Part shown: positions 7,404-14,203 of the stretch, piece after piece
Position numbering within the stretch: the stretch's first letter is position 1
How the letters are laid out: each line of letters opens with the position of its first letter
Origin: JAAYHC01 sp964483175
GTDB taxonomy: Bacteria; Bacillota; UBA5301
Direction: 5' to 3'
DNA length: 21,316 nucleotides
Assembly: GCA_964483175.1 (NCBI GenBank)
Contig: CAZAAT010000041.1
Span: forward strand, 1-21,316
Translations under genes and position numbers: made by a program
The notes under the pieces: model-generated
The model's input: only the letters and a program-made list of their open reading frames with translations
What the model was told of the DNA's origin: nothing
The model's database searches: none

Positions 7404-7874
7404 ATGGAAGCATTTTTGATTTTATGGGATGGTTTGTGGGCGAGTTTTGCCGCCGTGATCCAGATTGGGATCATTGCTATACCGGTGATGGTGATAATTG
7501 AATTTGCTAAAGAGTATCACTGGATTGAAAAAATCACGTTCCTGACCAAACCGATCACCAAACTCTTGAACCTTTCCGAACACGCCATTTTCCCCTTAAC
7601 GGTGGGATTAACTTTTGGTTTGATCCTCGGAGCCGGCGTGCTCATTCAAACTGCCCGCGAGGGGAATATTTCGCTGCGCGATTTATTTCTTTTGAACGTC
7701 TTTCTCTCCATTTGTCATGGGGTGGTTGAAGAGACCATGCTATTTGTCGCGATCGGGGTTAACGGATTAATCCTAGTCACCTTGCGATTGTTCTTGGCCT
7801 TGCTGGTAACTCTAGTAGTGGCCCGAGTATTCTATAGAAATCCTGTGAACCAGCCCCAGGTGATTCGTGGTTGA
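7404..7874 (+). CDS. Small nucleoside-recognition (Gate) domain membrane protein, second of a pair
   Basis: 156 aa with about four membrane helices. GLTFGLILGAGVLIQTA and the conserved LNVFLSICHGVVEETMLF segment, with acidic residues and a His inside a helix, are typical of Gate-domain proteins of the SpmB kind. The gene follows the first half by 16 bases, with a weak AGGGAG-like ribosome binding site 11 bases before the ATG. Together the two equal one two-lobed membrane domain, comparable to the FeoB core encoded a little downstream. The substrate cannot be predicted. No sporulation gene lies nearby to support a SpmA/SpmB role. Confidence 0.72.
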   Translation: MEAFLILWDGLWASFAAVIQIGIIAIPVMVIIEFAKEYHWIEKITFLTKPITKLLNLSEHAIFPLTVGLTFGLILGAGVLIQTAREGNISLRDLFLLNVFLSICHGVVEETMLFVAIGVNGLILVTLRLFLALLVTLVVARVFYRNPVNQPQVIRG

Positions 7875-7969
7875 GAGGGGTTTGCTTAGTTCACTTAAAA
7901 TAAAGGAAAATAAACTATTTAGGCGGTATATCATAGTAATATAAGTTTATTAGCTTTGGAGGAATGCAG

Positions 7970-9016
7970 ATGGAAAGTAGCACAAAGATGTTGAAAGAGA
8001 TCAATGAAAACCCTCACGTTGTCGCGGCGACCATCGAACAAGAAAGGCCGAGGGTTCAAGAACTAGTTAATGAGCTGAAAAAACGGCGGATTGATCTAAT
8101 TGTTATTGCTGCCCGCGGCACTTCATATCATGCGGCTATCTATGCCAAATATCTCTTCGAGTACCTTATCGGCATTCCGGTTTCATTCATCGCCCCATCC
8201 ATGTATACGCTGTACAATCGACCGGTCAAGGTGGATAGTGCTTTAGTAATTGGTATTTCTCAGTCAGGCTCCTCCCAGGATATCGTAGAAGTCATCACGG
8301 AATCGACTGCTGCGGGAGCCTTCACCGTGGGGGTGACGAACAACCCCGATTCGGCTTTGAGCAAGGTGGCAACCGCCACCATCCTGTGCCACGCCGGGCA
8401 AGAAGAGAGCGTGGCTGCGACGAAGACTTATGTCGCTCAGCTGACTGCGTTGGCCTTGTTTGCCTGTACCTGGGCTGATCGCATGGATCTAATCGAATCC
8501 CTAAAGAGCACCCCTGAGTGGATTGCCAAGAGTCTGGCCCTTGATAGTCGTATCCAGGAAGTATTGCCACGCTATCGGTATATGCATGGCTGCGCCTTGA
8601 TTGGCCGGGGCTTTAACTATTGCACCGCGCTTGAAGCCGCACTTAAGCTCAAAGAAACCTGCTATCTTGAAGCACAAGGTTATTCTGCGGCCGATTTTCT
8701 GCATGGACCGATCGCGATGGTTGATGAGGGATTTCCGGTCTTTCTAATTGCTCCTCCAGGGCAGACGCTTAGCAGTGTCAATTACGTGAATGAGAAGCTC
8801 AGAGCGATCAAAGCCGAAACCATTACTTTCAGCACCGACCAGGAGCTCCTGGCGACCGCGGTTATCCCGATCGAAATGCCCGCCTGGTCCGAAGAGGTCT
8901 TGTCACCGCTGATTTATACTCCGCCGCTGCAGTTATTTGCCGCTTATCTTTCCACTCTCAAAGGTTTGAATCCGGATACTCCTCGGGGCTTAAACAAGGT
9001 GACCGTAACCCGGTAA
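7970..9016 (+). CDS. SIS-domain sugar-phosphate isomerase/deaminase-like protein (GlmS C-terminal half homologue)
   Basis: 348 aa from ATG 7970, seven bases after the TTGGAGGA ribosome binding site. An in-frame ATG at 7964 touches that site and is unlikely. Two SIS domains are present. The first carries ISQSGSSQDI (phosphosugar loop) and EESVAATKTYVAQL; the second carries ALKLKETCYLEAQGYSAADF followed by LHGP. The C-terminus has PRGLNKVTVT, matching the PRxLAKSVTVE tail of GlmS. The glutaminase domain of GlmS is absent, so the protein cannot draw ammonia from glutamine. Such COG2222/AgaS-type proteins act as amino-sugar-phosphate deaminases, isomerases or deglycases in the cytoplasm. No sugar transporter or regulator lies next to it, so the substrate remains unknown. 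Confidence 0.85.
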   Translation: MESSTKMLKEINENPHVVAATIEQERPRVQELVNELKKRRIDLIVIAARGTSYHAAIYAKYLFEYLIGIPVSFIAPSMYTLYNRPVKVDSALVIGISQSGSSQDIVEVITESTAAGAFTVGVTNNPDSALSKVATATILCHAGQEESVAATKTYVAQLTALALFACTWADRMDLIESLKSTPEWIAKSLALDSRIQEVLPRYRYMHGCALIGRGFNYCTALEAALKLKETCYLEAQGYSAADFLHGPIAMVDEGFPVFLIAPPGQTLSSVNYVNEKLRAIKAETITFSTDQELLATAVIPIEMPAWSEEVLSPLIYTPPLQLFAAYLSTLKGLNPDTPRGLNKVTVTR

Positions 9017-9040
9017 ATAAGTCCTCCAGGTGAAATGGAG

Positions 9041-9075
9041 AAGCGCAGAGCCATCAAGCTCTGCGCTTTATTGTT
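9041..9075 (+). terminator. Intrinsic terminator after the SIS gene
   Basis: AAGCGCAGAGC (9041-9051) and GCTCTGCGCTT (9058-9068) form a perfect 11-bp stem with a 6-nt loop, followed by a T-rich ATTGTTTTT tract. It lies 25 bases after the stop of the SIS-domain gene and separates it from the feo transcript. Confidence 0.88.
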
Positions 9076-9134
9076 TTTGAGGTGGAGACTTGCTGAGATG
9101 TCGCCAACCCCCGACACCCTGTAACACTTTGTCC

Positions 9135-9189
9135 CGGGCCATCATAGCCTGATAACAAAATGTTGCTCAGGCCAAGAATTCTTGGCCCG
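9135..9189 (+). promoter_or_regulatory. Palindrome-rich leader or operator upstream of feoA
   Basis: Three overlapping self-complementary elements lie here. An outer pair is CGGGCCA (9135-9141) with TGGCCCG (9183-9189). A hairpin has arms GCCTGA (9147-9152) and TCAGGC (9167-9172), extended inward by AACA/TGTT. A perfect 18-bp palindrome is GGCCAAGAATTCTTGGCC (9170-9187). The palindrome shares bases with both the hairpin and the outer pair, so at least two alternative folds exist. The element ends about 14 bases before the AAGGAG ribosome binding site of feoA. It could be a metal-repressor site or a structured 5' leader. No T-tract follows, so it is not a terminator. Confidence 0.5.
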
Positions 9190-9212
9190 AGTAAAGATGC
9201 TGAAGGAGATGC

Positions 9213-9449
9213 ATGGTTATGCTTGGCTCCCATACTTTAACCCATTTAGCAATCGGCCACAAAGCAACGGTGAGATCAGTGGAGGCTCAAGGGCTGATAC
9301 GTCGGCGCTTATTGGACCTTGGCCTGGTGCCGGGGACAACTGTAGAGGCTATTCGACATAGTCCTATTGGCGATCCGACCGCCTTTTTGATCCGCGGGAG
9401 CGTAATAGCTCTCAGAGCCAGCGAGGCTAATCTAATTAATATTCGGTAA
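9213..9449 (+). CDS. feoA: FeoA, ferrous iron transport accessory protein
   Basis: 78 aa forming one SH3-like FeoA domain. Visible family features are HKATVRSVEAQG, RRRLLDLGLVPGTTVEAIRHSPIGDPTAFLIRGSVIALRASEA with the Gly-Asp-Pro turn and the closing RGSxIALR strand. FeoA is a small cytoplasmic partner of the FeoB transporter and is thought to modulate its GTPase domain. Two ATGs are possible: 9213, four bases after AAGGAG, and 9219, ten bases after it; the first is used here. feoB starts 21 bases after the stop, so the two form an operon. A structured element lies just upstream. Confidence 0.92.
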   Translation: MVMLGSHTLTHLAIGHKATVRSVEAQGLIRRRLLDLGLVPGTTVEAIRHSPIGDPTAFLIRGSVIALRASEANLINIR

Positions 9450-9470
9450 GCGTTTCCAGGGGGAGTGGCG

Positions 9471-11510
9471 ATGGGGGATATGGTGATTGCTTTAGCGGGG
9501 AATCCCAATACGGGCAAGAGTACAGTTTTTAATGCGTTAACTGGATTGAACCAGCACACCGGGAATTGGCCCGGTAAAACCGTGGCTTCCGCCCGGGGTA
9601 GGTATAACCAGGCCGGGCAAGAGGTAGAACTGGTTGACCTGCCCGGGACCTATTCGTTGTTAGCCAGTTCCGTTGAGGAACAGGTGGCGCGGGACTTTAT
9701 TTGTTTTGGCAACCCTGATGCGACGATACTTGTAGCTGATGCGACCTGTTTAGAGCGAAACCTGAACTTGGTCTTGCAGGTTTTAGAGATTACTCCCAAG
9801 GCAGTGCTGTGTGTAAATTTGATGGACGAAGCCAAACGCAAAGGTATTAATATCGATACCGGCAAATTAGCTCAAAAGCTAGGGGTACCAGTTATTCCAA
9901 TTGTCGCCCGGGAGGGGCAGGGGCTTGCGGAGTTAAAGGAAACAGTCGCTCAGGTAGCGACAGGGGCGGGTCACAATGCTGCTTACCGGCCCACGTATCC
10001 ACAACGGATCGAGCAGGAAATTGCCGCGCTGACCCCCAAAATAGTGGATCTGCTACCGCAAGGGCTTAATCCTACTTGGGTTGCTTTGCGGATCCTTGAA
10101 GGGGATGACTCCATCCTAACTCATTTGCCCCAGATCACCCCGGTGTTTATGGAGACGCAATTAAGAGCTCAGGAGCAGATCGATCTTATCCGCGACGAGA
10201 TTGTCACAGCCATCTACCGCCAAGCGGAAGGGATCGCCGCCGAGGTGGCTTCACAAGCGGCCAAGCGCCGCACCGATTGGGACCGGAAGATCGATGATCT
10301 CTTGACCTCGAAACTCTTCGGCTATCCGCTGATGCTAGCCCTCTTAGCCGGGGTCTTTTGGCTGACGATCTCCGGTGCTAACTATCCCTCACAGGCGTTG
10401 GCGGCGTTGTTTTTCCGATTTGAAGATCAGTTGACGCACCTGTTTTTCTGGATTGGTGCACCGGCTTGGCTGCATGGCTTAGTTGTTTTGGGCATCTATC
10501 GTTCGTTGGCCTGGGTTGTATCGGTGATGCTGCCGCCGATGGCCATCTTTTTCCCGCTGTTTACGCTCTTGGAGGACCTGGGTTACTTGCCCCGCATCGC
10601 CTTCAATCTCGATGGCCTCTTTAAGCGAGCCGGAACCCACGGCAAACAGGCTTTAACAATGGCGATGGGTTTTGGTTGTAACGCGGCCGGAGTTGTGGCC
10701 GCCCGGATTATTGATTCGCCCCGGGAACGCCTGATTGCCATGGTGACAAATAACTTTGTCCCTTGCAATGGCCGATTTCCGCTGCTAATTACCTTGGCGG
10801 CCTTGTTTTTCGGCGGAGGGGCTCTGACAGCGTCTAGCGGCCTTGCGGCTGCGACAGTCGTTGTCGGATTGGTTCTAGTCGGGATCGTCATTACTTTGCT
10901 CAGCTCTTTATTGTTGTCCAAAACCCTTCTGCGCGGAGTGCCTTCCTCGTTTATGCTGGAGCTGCCTCCGTACCGGAAGCCTCAGATCGGTCGGATTATC
11001 GTGCGTTCGATCTTTGACCGGACCCTCTTTGTCTTGAAACGTGCGGTGATTGTGGCCGCGCCGGCCGGTGCTGTGATCTGGTTATTAGCCAATATCCAGA
11101 TTGGTGAGCAAAGCTTGATCACACACTTGGCAGCGGGGTTAGACCCCTTTAGTCGGGTCATCGGCCTTGATGGCTATATTCTGTTAGCTTTTATCCTGGG
11201 TCTACCGGCTAATGAGATTGTAATCCCCATTTTATTAATGAGCTATTTGGGGGCTGGAGCCATGTTAGAGTTGGATAGCTTGCCAGCACTACATGCTCTC
11301 TTTGTGGACCGGGGGTGGACCTGGCTGACCGCGCTAAATACCATGCTCTTTTCCTTGCTGCACTTTCCATGTGCGACAACCTTATTGGTAATGCACAAAG
11401 AGAGTGGTGGCGTTAAATGGCCGTTGGTATCAGCGATTATTACCACAGGTACAGCCATAGTAGTCTGTTTCCTTATTGCCCAAGGGGCGCGCCTGCTTGG
11501 CTTGGTCTAG
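9471..11510 (+). CDS. feoB: FeoB, ferrous iron (or manganese) transporter
   Basis: 679 aa from ATG 9471. The in-frame GTG at 9465 sits against the AGGGGGA ribosome binding site and is less likely. The N-terminal GTPase has G1 GNPNTGKS, DLPGTYSLL (G3) and NLMD (G4). The middle helical GDI-like part is followed by a membrane domain of about eight to ten helices with two Gate repeats, including GFGCNAAGVVAARIIDSPRE and NNFVPCNGRFP. The length is typical of short FeoB proteins without a C-terminal cysteine or FeoC region. It moves Fe2+ across the cytoplasmic membrane, and some FeoB homologues carry Mn2+. The DtxR/MntR-type gene lies 65 bases downstream, so metal control is likely. No feoC is seen. 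Confidence 0.95.
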   Translation: MGDMVIALAGNPNTGKSTVFNALTGLNQHTGNWPGKTVASARGRYNQAGQEVELVDLPGTYSLLASSVEEQVARDFICFGNPDATILVADATCLERNLNLVLQVLEITPKAVLCVNLMDEAKRKGINIDTGKLAQKLGVPVIPIVAREGQGLAELKETVAQVATGAGHNAAYRPTYPQRIEQEIAALTPKIVDLLPQGLNPTWVALRILEGDDSILTHLPQITPVFMETQLRAQEQIDLIRDEIVTAIYRQAEGIAAEVASQAAKRRTDWDRKIDDLLTSKLFGYPLMLALLAGVFWLTISGANYPSQALAALFFRFEDQLTHLFFWIGAPAWLHGLVVLGIYRSLAWVVSVMLPPMAIFFPLFTLLEDLGYLPRIAFNLDGLFKRAGTHGKQALTMAMGFGCNAAGVVAARIIDSPRERLIAMVTNNFVPCNGRFPLLITLAALFFGGGALTASSGLAAATVVVGLVLVGIVITLLSSLLLSKTLLRGVPSSFMLELPPYRKPQIGRIIVRSIFDRTLFVLKRAVIVAAPAGAVIWLLANIQIGEQSLITHLAAGLDPFSRVIGLDGYILLAFILGLPANEIVIPILLMSYLGAGAMLELDSLPALHALFVDRGWTWLTALNTMLFSLLHFPCATTLLVMHKESGGVKWPLVSAIITTGTAIVVCFLIAQGARLLGLV

Positions 11511-11519
11511 GTGGCTTAC

Positions 11520-11537
11520 TGTTAGCATAGACTAACA
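11520..11537 (+). promoter_or_regulatory. Candidate operator of the DtxR/MntR-type regulator
   Basis: TGTTAG (11520-11525) and CTAACA (11532-11537) form a perfect 6-bp inverted repeat with a 6-nt spacer, located between feoB and the regulator gene. TTAG/CTAA half-sites are characteristic of DtxR/IdeR boxes, although the spacing differs from the classical IdeR box. A further GTTGTTAG half-site lies at about 11556-11563, next to the ribosome binding site. Autoregulation is a reasonable inference. Confidence 0.4.
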
Positions 11538-11575
11538 ATGTCACCACCGAGCAAAGTTGTTAGAGGGGTTTCGGG

Positions 11576-12049
11576 ATGTTAACGGAGAGCATGGAAGATT
11601 ATTTGGAAACCATCTACCGTTTAATGATGGTTAAAGGCTATGTCCGGGCAGTGGATCTATCGGAAGCGTTAAATGTACAATCATCGAGCGTGACCCGGAT
11701 GATTCAAAAACTGGACGAGAGCGATTACCTTGTTTACGAGAAGTATCGCAATATCTCTTTAACACCGAAAGGCGAGATCTATGGAGAGTTCCTAGTCTGG
11801 CGAGATGCTACCCTCAAACAGTTTTTGCGGTTACTCAATGCCAAGGTGGGGATTGACGAGCAGGTGGAGGGGATGGAACACTATATCACCCCTGCGACCA
11901 TGGGTTTGATTAGGAACCTGATCACCTTTTTTAGTCAAAACCCGAAACTGCTCGGTGAGTTTCACGCCCTCCAGCAGGTTAAACAGTACCCGGATCAAGT
12001 CGATCTCAGGGAACTGAGAGCCTGGGAGTTCCGGCATAATCAGGAGTAG
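11576..12049 (+). CDS. DtxR/MntR-family metal-dependent repressor
   Basis: 157 aa. The N-terminal winged helix (DLSEALNVQSSSVTRMIQKLDESDYLVYEKYRNISLTPKG) and the dimerisation region closely track MntR of Bacillus subtilis. Comparing metal ligands with MntR (D8, E11, H77, E99, E102, H103), this protein has D8, E11, E98, E101 and H102 but Asp at position 77 instead of His. There is no C-terminal SH3 domain as in DtxR/IdeR, and the C-terminus is about 15 residues longer than MntR. Ribosome binding site AGAGGGG lies seven bases before the ATG. It likely binds Mn2+ or Fe2+ in the cytoplasm and represses metal uptake, and its position just after feoB makes feoAB the obvious target. Whether iron or manganese is the physiological signal is open. 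Confidence 0.88.
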   Translation: MLTESMEDYLETIYRLMMVKGYVRAVDLSEALNVQSSSVTRMIQKLDESDYLVYEKYRNISLTPKGEIYGEFLVWRDATLKQFLRLLNAKVGIDEQVEGMEHYITPATMGLIRNLITFFSQNPKLLGEFHALQQVKQYPDQVDLRELRAWEFRHNQE

Positions 12050-12075
12050 GAAGGTTACGGAGAGGATTTTCCCAT

Positions 12076-12109
12076 GTTGTGGCTAAAGTGGAAGTAAGCT
12101 ACAACTTTT
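12076..12109 (+). terminator. Probable intrinsic terminator after the metal regulator gene
   Basis: GTTGTGGCT (12076-12084) pairs with AGCTACAAC (12097-12105), nine pairs including one G-U, with a 12-nt loop and four T residues after it. It starts 27 bases after the stop of the repressor gene and ends 17 bases before the next ATG. The short T-tract lowers confidence. Confidence 0.5.
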
Positions 12110-12126
12110 AAGAGGGGGATCTTTCC

Positions 12127-12765
12127 ATGAAACGCTTTGTGGCCATCTTGCTCCTTGCCTTATTACTGGTTCAGGCTCCGCTGACGGCCTTCGCTGCAAT
12201 CGGGGAGTCAGAACTAGCGCTGCAGCAGGTTGCCCAGCGCTATAAATCCAATCGCATTCTCGGTGGTTGTATTCTGATGGGGGCCGGGGGGTTGTTAATC
12301 GTTAACGATCCGGAGAATGATCCTGAGGGTTTTACCACCCTAGTCGGCGGGGTCTTAGCAGGGGCCGGAGTCTTGACTTTGTTATTGAAAAGCCCGGCCG
12401 AGCGAGAGTATGGGCAAGTCGTAAAGGTTCAGGATCCCATCCAACGAGAGAAAATGGCCTACGAATCATTGGCTTATCTGGCCGATACCGCGAAACGCAA
12501 CCGGATTTTCGGTGGGATCAGCAACGGCGTACTTGCGATCTATTTTTTCACCAGTGAGCCTTCGGACCCTTCCTTATATTCGAAAGATGACTATAAGTAT
12601 CTAGGCCTGTTAACTGCCGGGGCGAGCCTAGGTTCTTTCTTACTCCCAAGTTACGAAGAGAAGGTCTTCGCAGAGGTCAAACAGGCCAAAGAGCGCCAAT
12701 ATGCCTTAGACCTCGCCCCGATCGGGGATTCTATCGGAGTACGCTTGACTTACAACTTTAAGTAG
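12127..12765 (+). CDS. Exported or envelope protein with an internal duplication, function unknown
   Basis: 212 aa with a clear signal peptide (MKRF, hydrophobic core, cleavage likely after AFA at about residue 23). The mature part holds two similar halves. Each begins with a Lys/Arg-Asn-Arg-Ile-Leu/Phe-Gly-Gly motif, runs through a hydrophobic stretch, an acidic spacer (NDPENDPEGF; SEPSDPSLYSKDD), a Gly/Leu-rich hydrophobic stretch and then SPAEREYGQVVK or PSYEEKVFAEVK. This gives up to four membrane-compatible segments, or a repeat fold. The C-terminus RLTYNFK resembles the end of outer-membrane strands but lacks a final aromatic residue. Ribosome binding site AGAGGGGG lies eight bases upstream. 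The 3' end overlaps the convergent channel gene by eight bases. I do not recognise a family. Confidence 0.78.
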   Translation: MKRFVAILLLALLLVQAPLTAFAAIGESELALQQVAQRYKSNRILGGCILMGAGGLLIVNDPENDPEGFTTLVGGVLAGAGVLTLLLKSPAEREYGQVVKVQDPIQREKMAYESLAYLADTAKRNRIFGGISNGVLAIYFFTSEPSDPSLYSKDDYKYLGLLTAGASLGSFLLPSYEEKVFAEVKQAKERQYALDLAPIGDSIGVRLTYNFK

Positions 12766-14023
12766 CTGAGGGGTGTTCTGGGTAATCGGGGCCAACCGCT
12801 TTTGCCACAACGTTTTGGAGATCCCAGCCGGATGGGTTTTGATAGAGTCTTAAGCCAAACTCCGGGGCTACGGCCAAGACATGGTCGAAGATATCGGATT
12901 GAATCCGTTCGTAATTTACCCAGACTGTATTATTGGTAAAAGCGTAGATCTCCAATGGTAACCCGTGTTCTGTTGGCGCCAATTGCCGGACCATCAGCGT
13001 TTTTTCTTTGGAGATGTTGGGGTTGTTTTGCAAGTAATTATGGATATAGATGCGAAAGACGCCGATATTGGTGAGGGCACGGCCGTTAACCCTGACCGAG
13101 CGGTCGATTTGGTGCTCTTCGTTATACTCGGCGATCTCTTTTTCTTTGGCTTCAAGATAATCCTTGAGGTAATGAACCTTTTTTAGCTTTTCCAGCAGTT
13201 CTTCGCTACAAAAAGTGATGCTGGTCATATCAATGTAGACCGATCGTTTGATCCGCCGTCCTCCGGAGGCATGCATGCCGCGCCAGTTGATAAAAGAGTC
13301 GGAGATCATGGCGTAAGAGGGTATGGTGGTAATGGTTTGGTCGAAGTTCCGCACTTTTACCGTGTTTAGGGAGATCTCGAAGACGGTTCCGTTGGCTCCG
13401 TATTTCGGCATTTCGATCCAATCGCCGATCCGGACCATGTCATTTGCGGTTAGCTGAATTCCAGCTACCAAACCCAACAAGGAATCCTTAAAGACAATAC
13501 TAAAGACAGCCGTTGCCGCTCCGATGCCGCTGAGTAGAATAACGGGGCTTTCGCCCATTAAAGCAGCAATGGCTATGATACCACCGATGATGTAGACGAT
13601 GATCTTAATTACTTGAATATAGCCTTTGATCGGTTTAACCTTAGAGATTTCAAAGGTCTGATAGATGTCATTGATCGACTCCAGGACGGCATCGATCGTG
13701 AGAAGCGCCACCACGGTGAGGTAGGTCAAGACCAATTTGTAGATCAAATTTTCAAAGGTGGGAACCACTGGTGCCAAGGAGTAGGTCAACAGCGCCGGGA
13801 CAATCAGTAGTAACCGATGGAAAACCTTTCGTTCCAGTAAAAAGTTGTCCCATTTGATCTTGTTGTTTGAGATGTAGTGGGAGACGATCCGCAGCACGAT
13901 AGATCTGGCAATCAAATTGGCCACATAACTTAAGCCGATGATCACTACAAGCTTCAAGATATCAGCAAGATACAATGCTACGGTCGGATTTAGCCCATAG
14001 CTGGCTAGCAGATCGCTTAACAT
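12758..14023 (-). CDS. YbdG/MscM-like mechanosensitive channel of the MscS superfamily
   Basis: 421 aa on the minus strand, with AGGAGG ten bases before the ATG at 14023. Five hydrophobic helices are followed by the pore-lining and beta-domain region: GESPVILLSGIGAATAVFS, then FKDSLLGLVAGIQL, GDWIEMPKYGANGTVFEISLNTVKVRNFD and TITTIPSYAMISDSFINWRGM. The last two blocks, with SGGRRIKRS, closely resemble E. coli YbdG rather than MscS itself, and the length matches YbdG (415 aa). It sits in the inner membrane and releases solutes on hypo-osmotic shock. The gene converges on the unknown protein gene with no terminator between them, so the transcripts overlap at their 3' ends. Confidence 0.9.
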   Translation of the reverse strand: MLSDLLASYGLNPTVALYLADILKLVVIIGLSYVANLIARSIVLRIVSHYISNNKIKWDNFLLERKVFHRLLLIVPALLTYSLAPVVPTFENLIYKLVLTYLTVVALLTIDAVLESINDIYQTFEISKVKPIKGYIQVIKIIVYIIGGIIAIAALMGESPVILLSGIGAATAVFSIVFKDSLLGLVAGIQLTANDMVRIGDWIEMPKYGANGTVFEISLNTVKVRNFDQTITTIPSYAMISDSFINWRGMHASGGRRIKRSVYIDMTSITFCSEELLEKLKKVHYLKDYLEAKEKEIAEYNEEHQIDRSVRVNGRALTNIGVFRIYIHNYLQNNPNISKEKTLMVRQLAPTEHGLPLEIYAFTNNTVWVNYERIQSDIFDHVLAVAPEFGLRLYQNPSGWDLQNVVAKAVGPDYPEHPSAT

Positions 14024-14170
14024 CTTATTGTTTCCTCCTATCTAACTCGATTTTCGCCTCAATAGCCGGAGAATCCTACCTGCAAAACTCAAAAGTGAAA
14101 CCAAAACAAAATTGACAGAAACAGGTAATAGGGAAATTGTGACGAAATTGGGATAAGTTGGAGGATTCAA

Positions 14171-14203
14171 GTGATGGGGGTTCAAGACTGTGCGTGTGGG
14201 TGA
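14171..14203 (+). other. Possible upstream mini-ORF overlapping the kinase start
   Basis: A strong ribosome binding site, TTGGAGGA (14158-14165), is followed by GTG 14171 / ATG 14174, opening a 9-10 codon frame that ends in TGA at 14201-14203. The kinase frame starts at GTG 14190, inside this ORF and in another phase, with only a TGGGGG run as its own ribosome binding site. The arrangement would couple kinase translation to the mini-ORF. The mini-ORF could equally be chance. Confidence 0.3.

Noticed and set aside
12049..12117. An open frame ending in KVEVSYNF just before the gene at 12127, resembling an outer-membrane protein C-terminus and the end of that gene
   Set aside because: The frame has no start codon and overlaps the regulator gene; the same bases form a plausible terminator hairpin. 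A chance reading is more likely than a gene remnant.
14112..14140. TTGACA at 14112-14117 as a kinase promoter
   Set aside because: No acceptable -10 hexamer lies 16-18 bases downstream (AATTGT at best).
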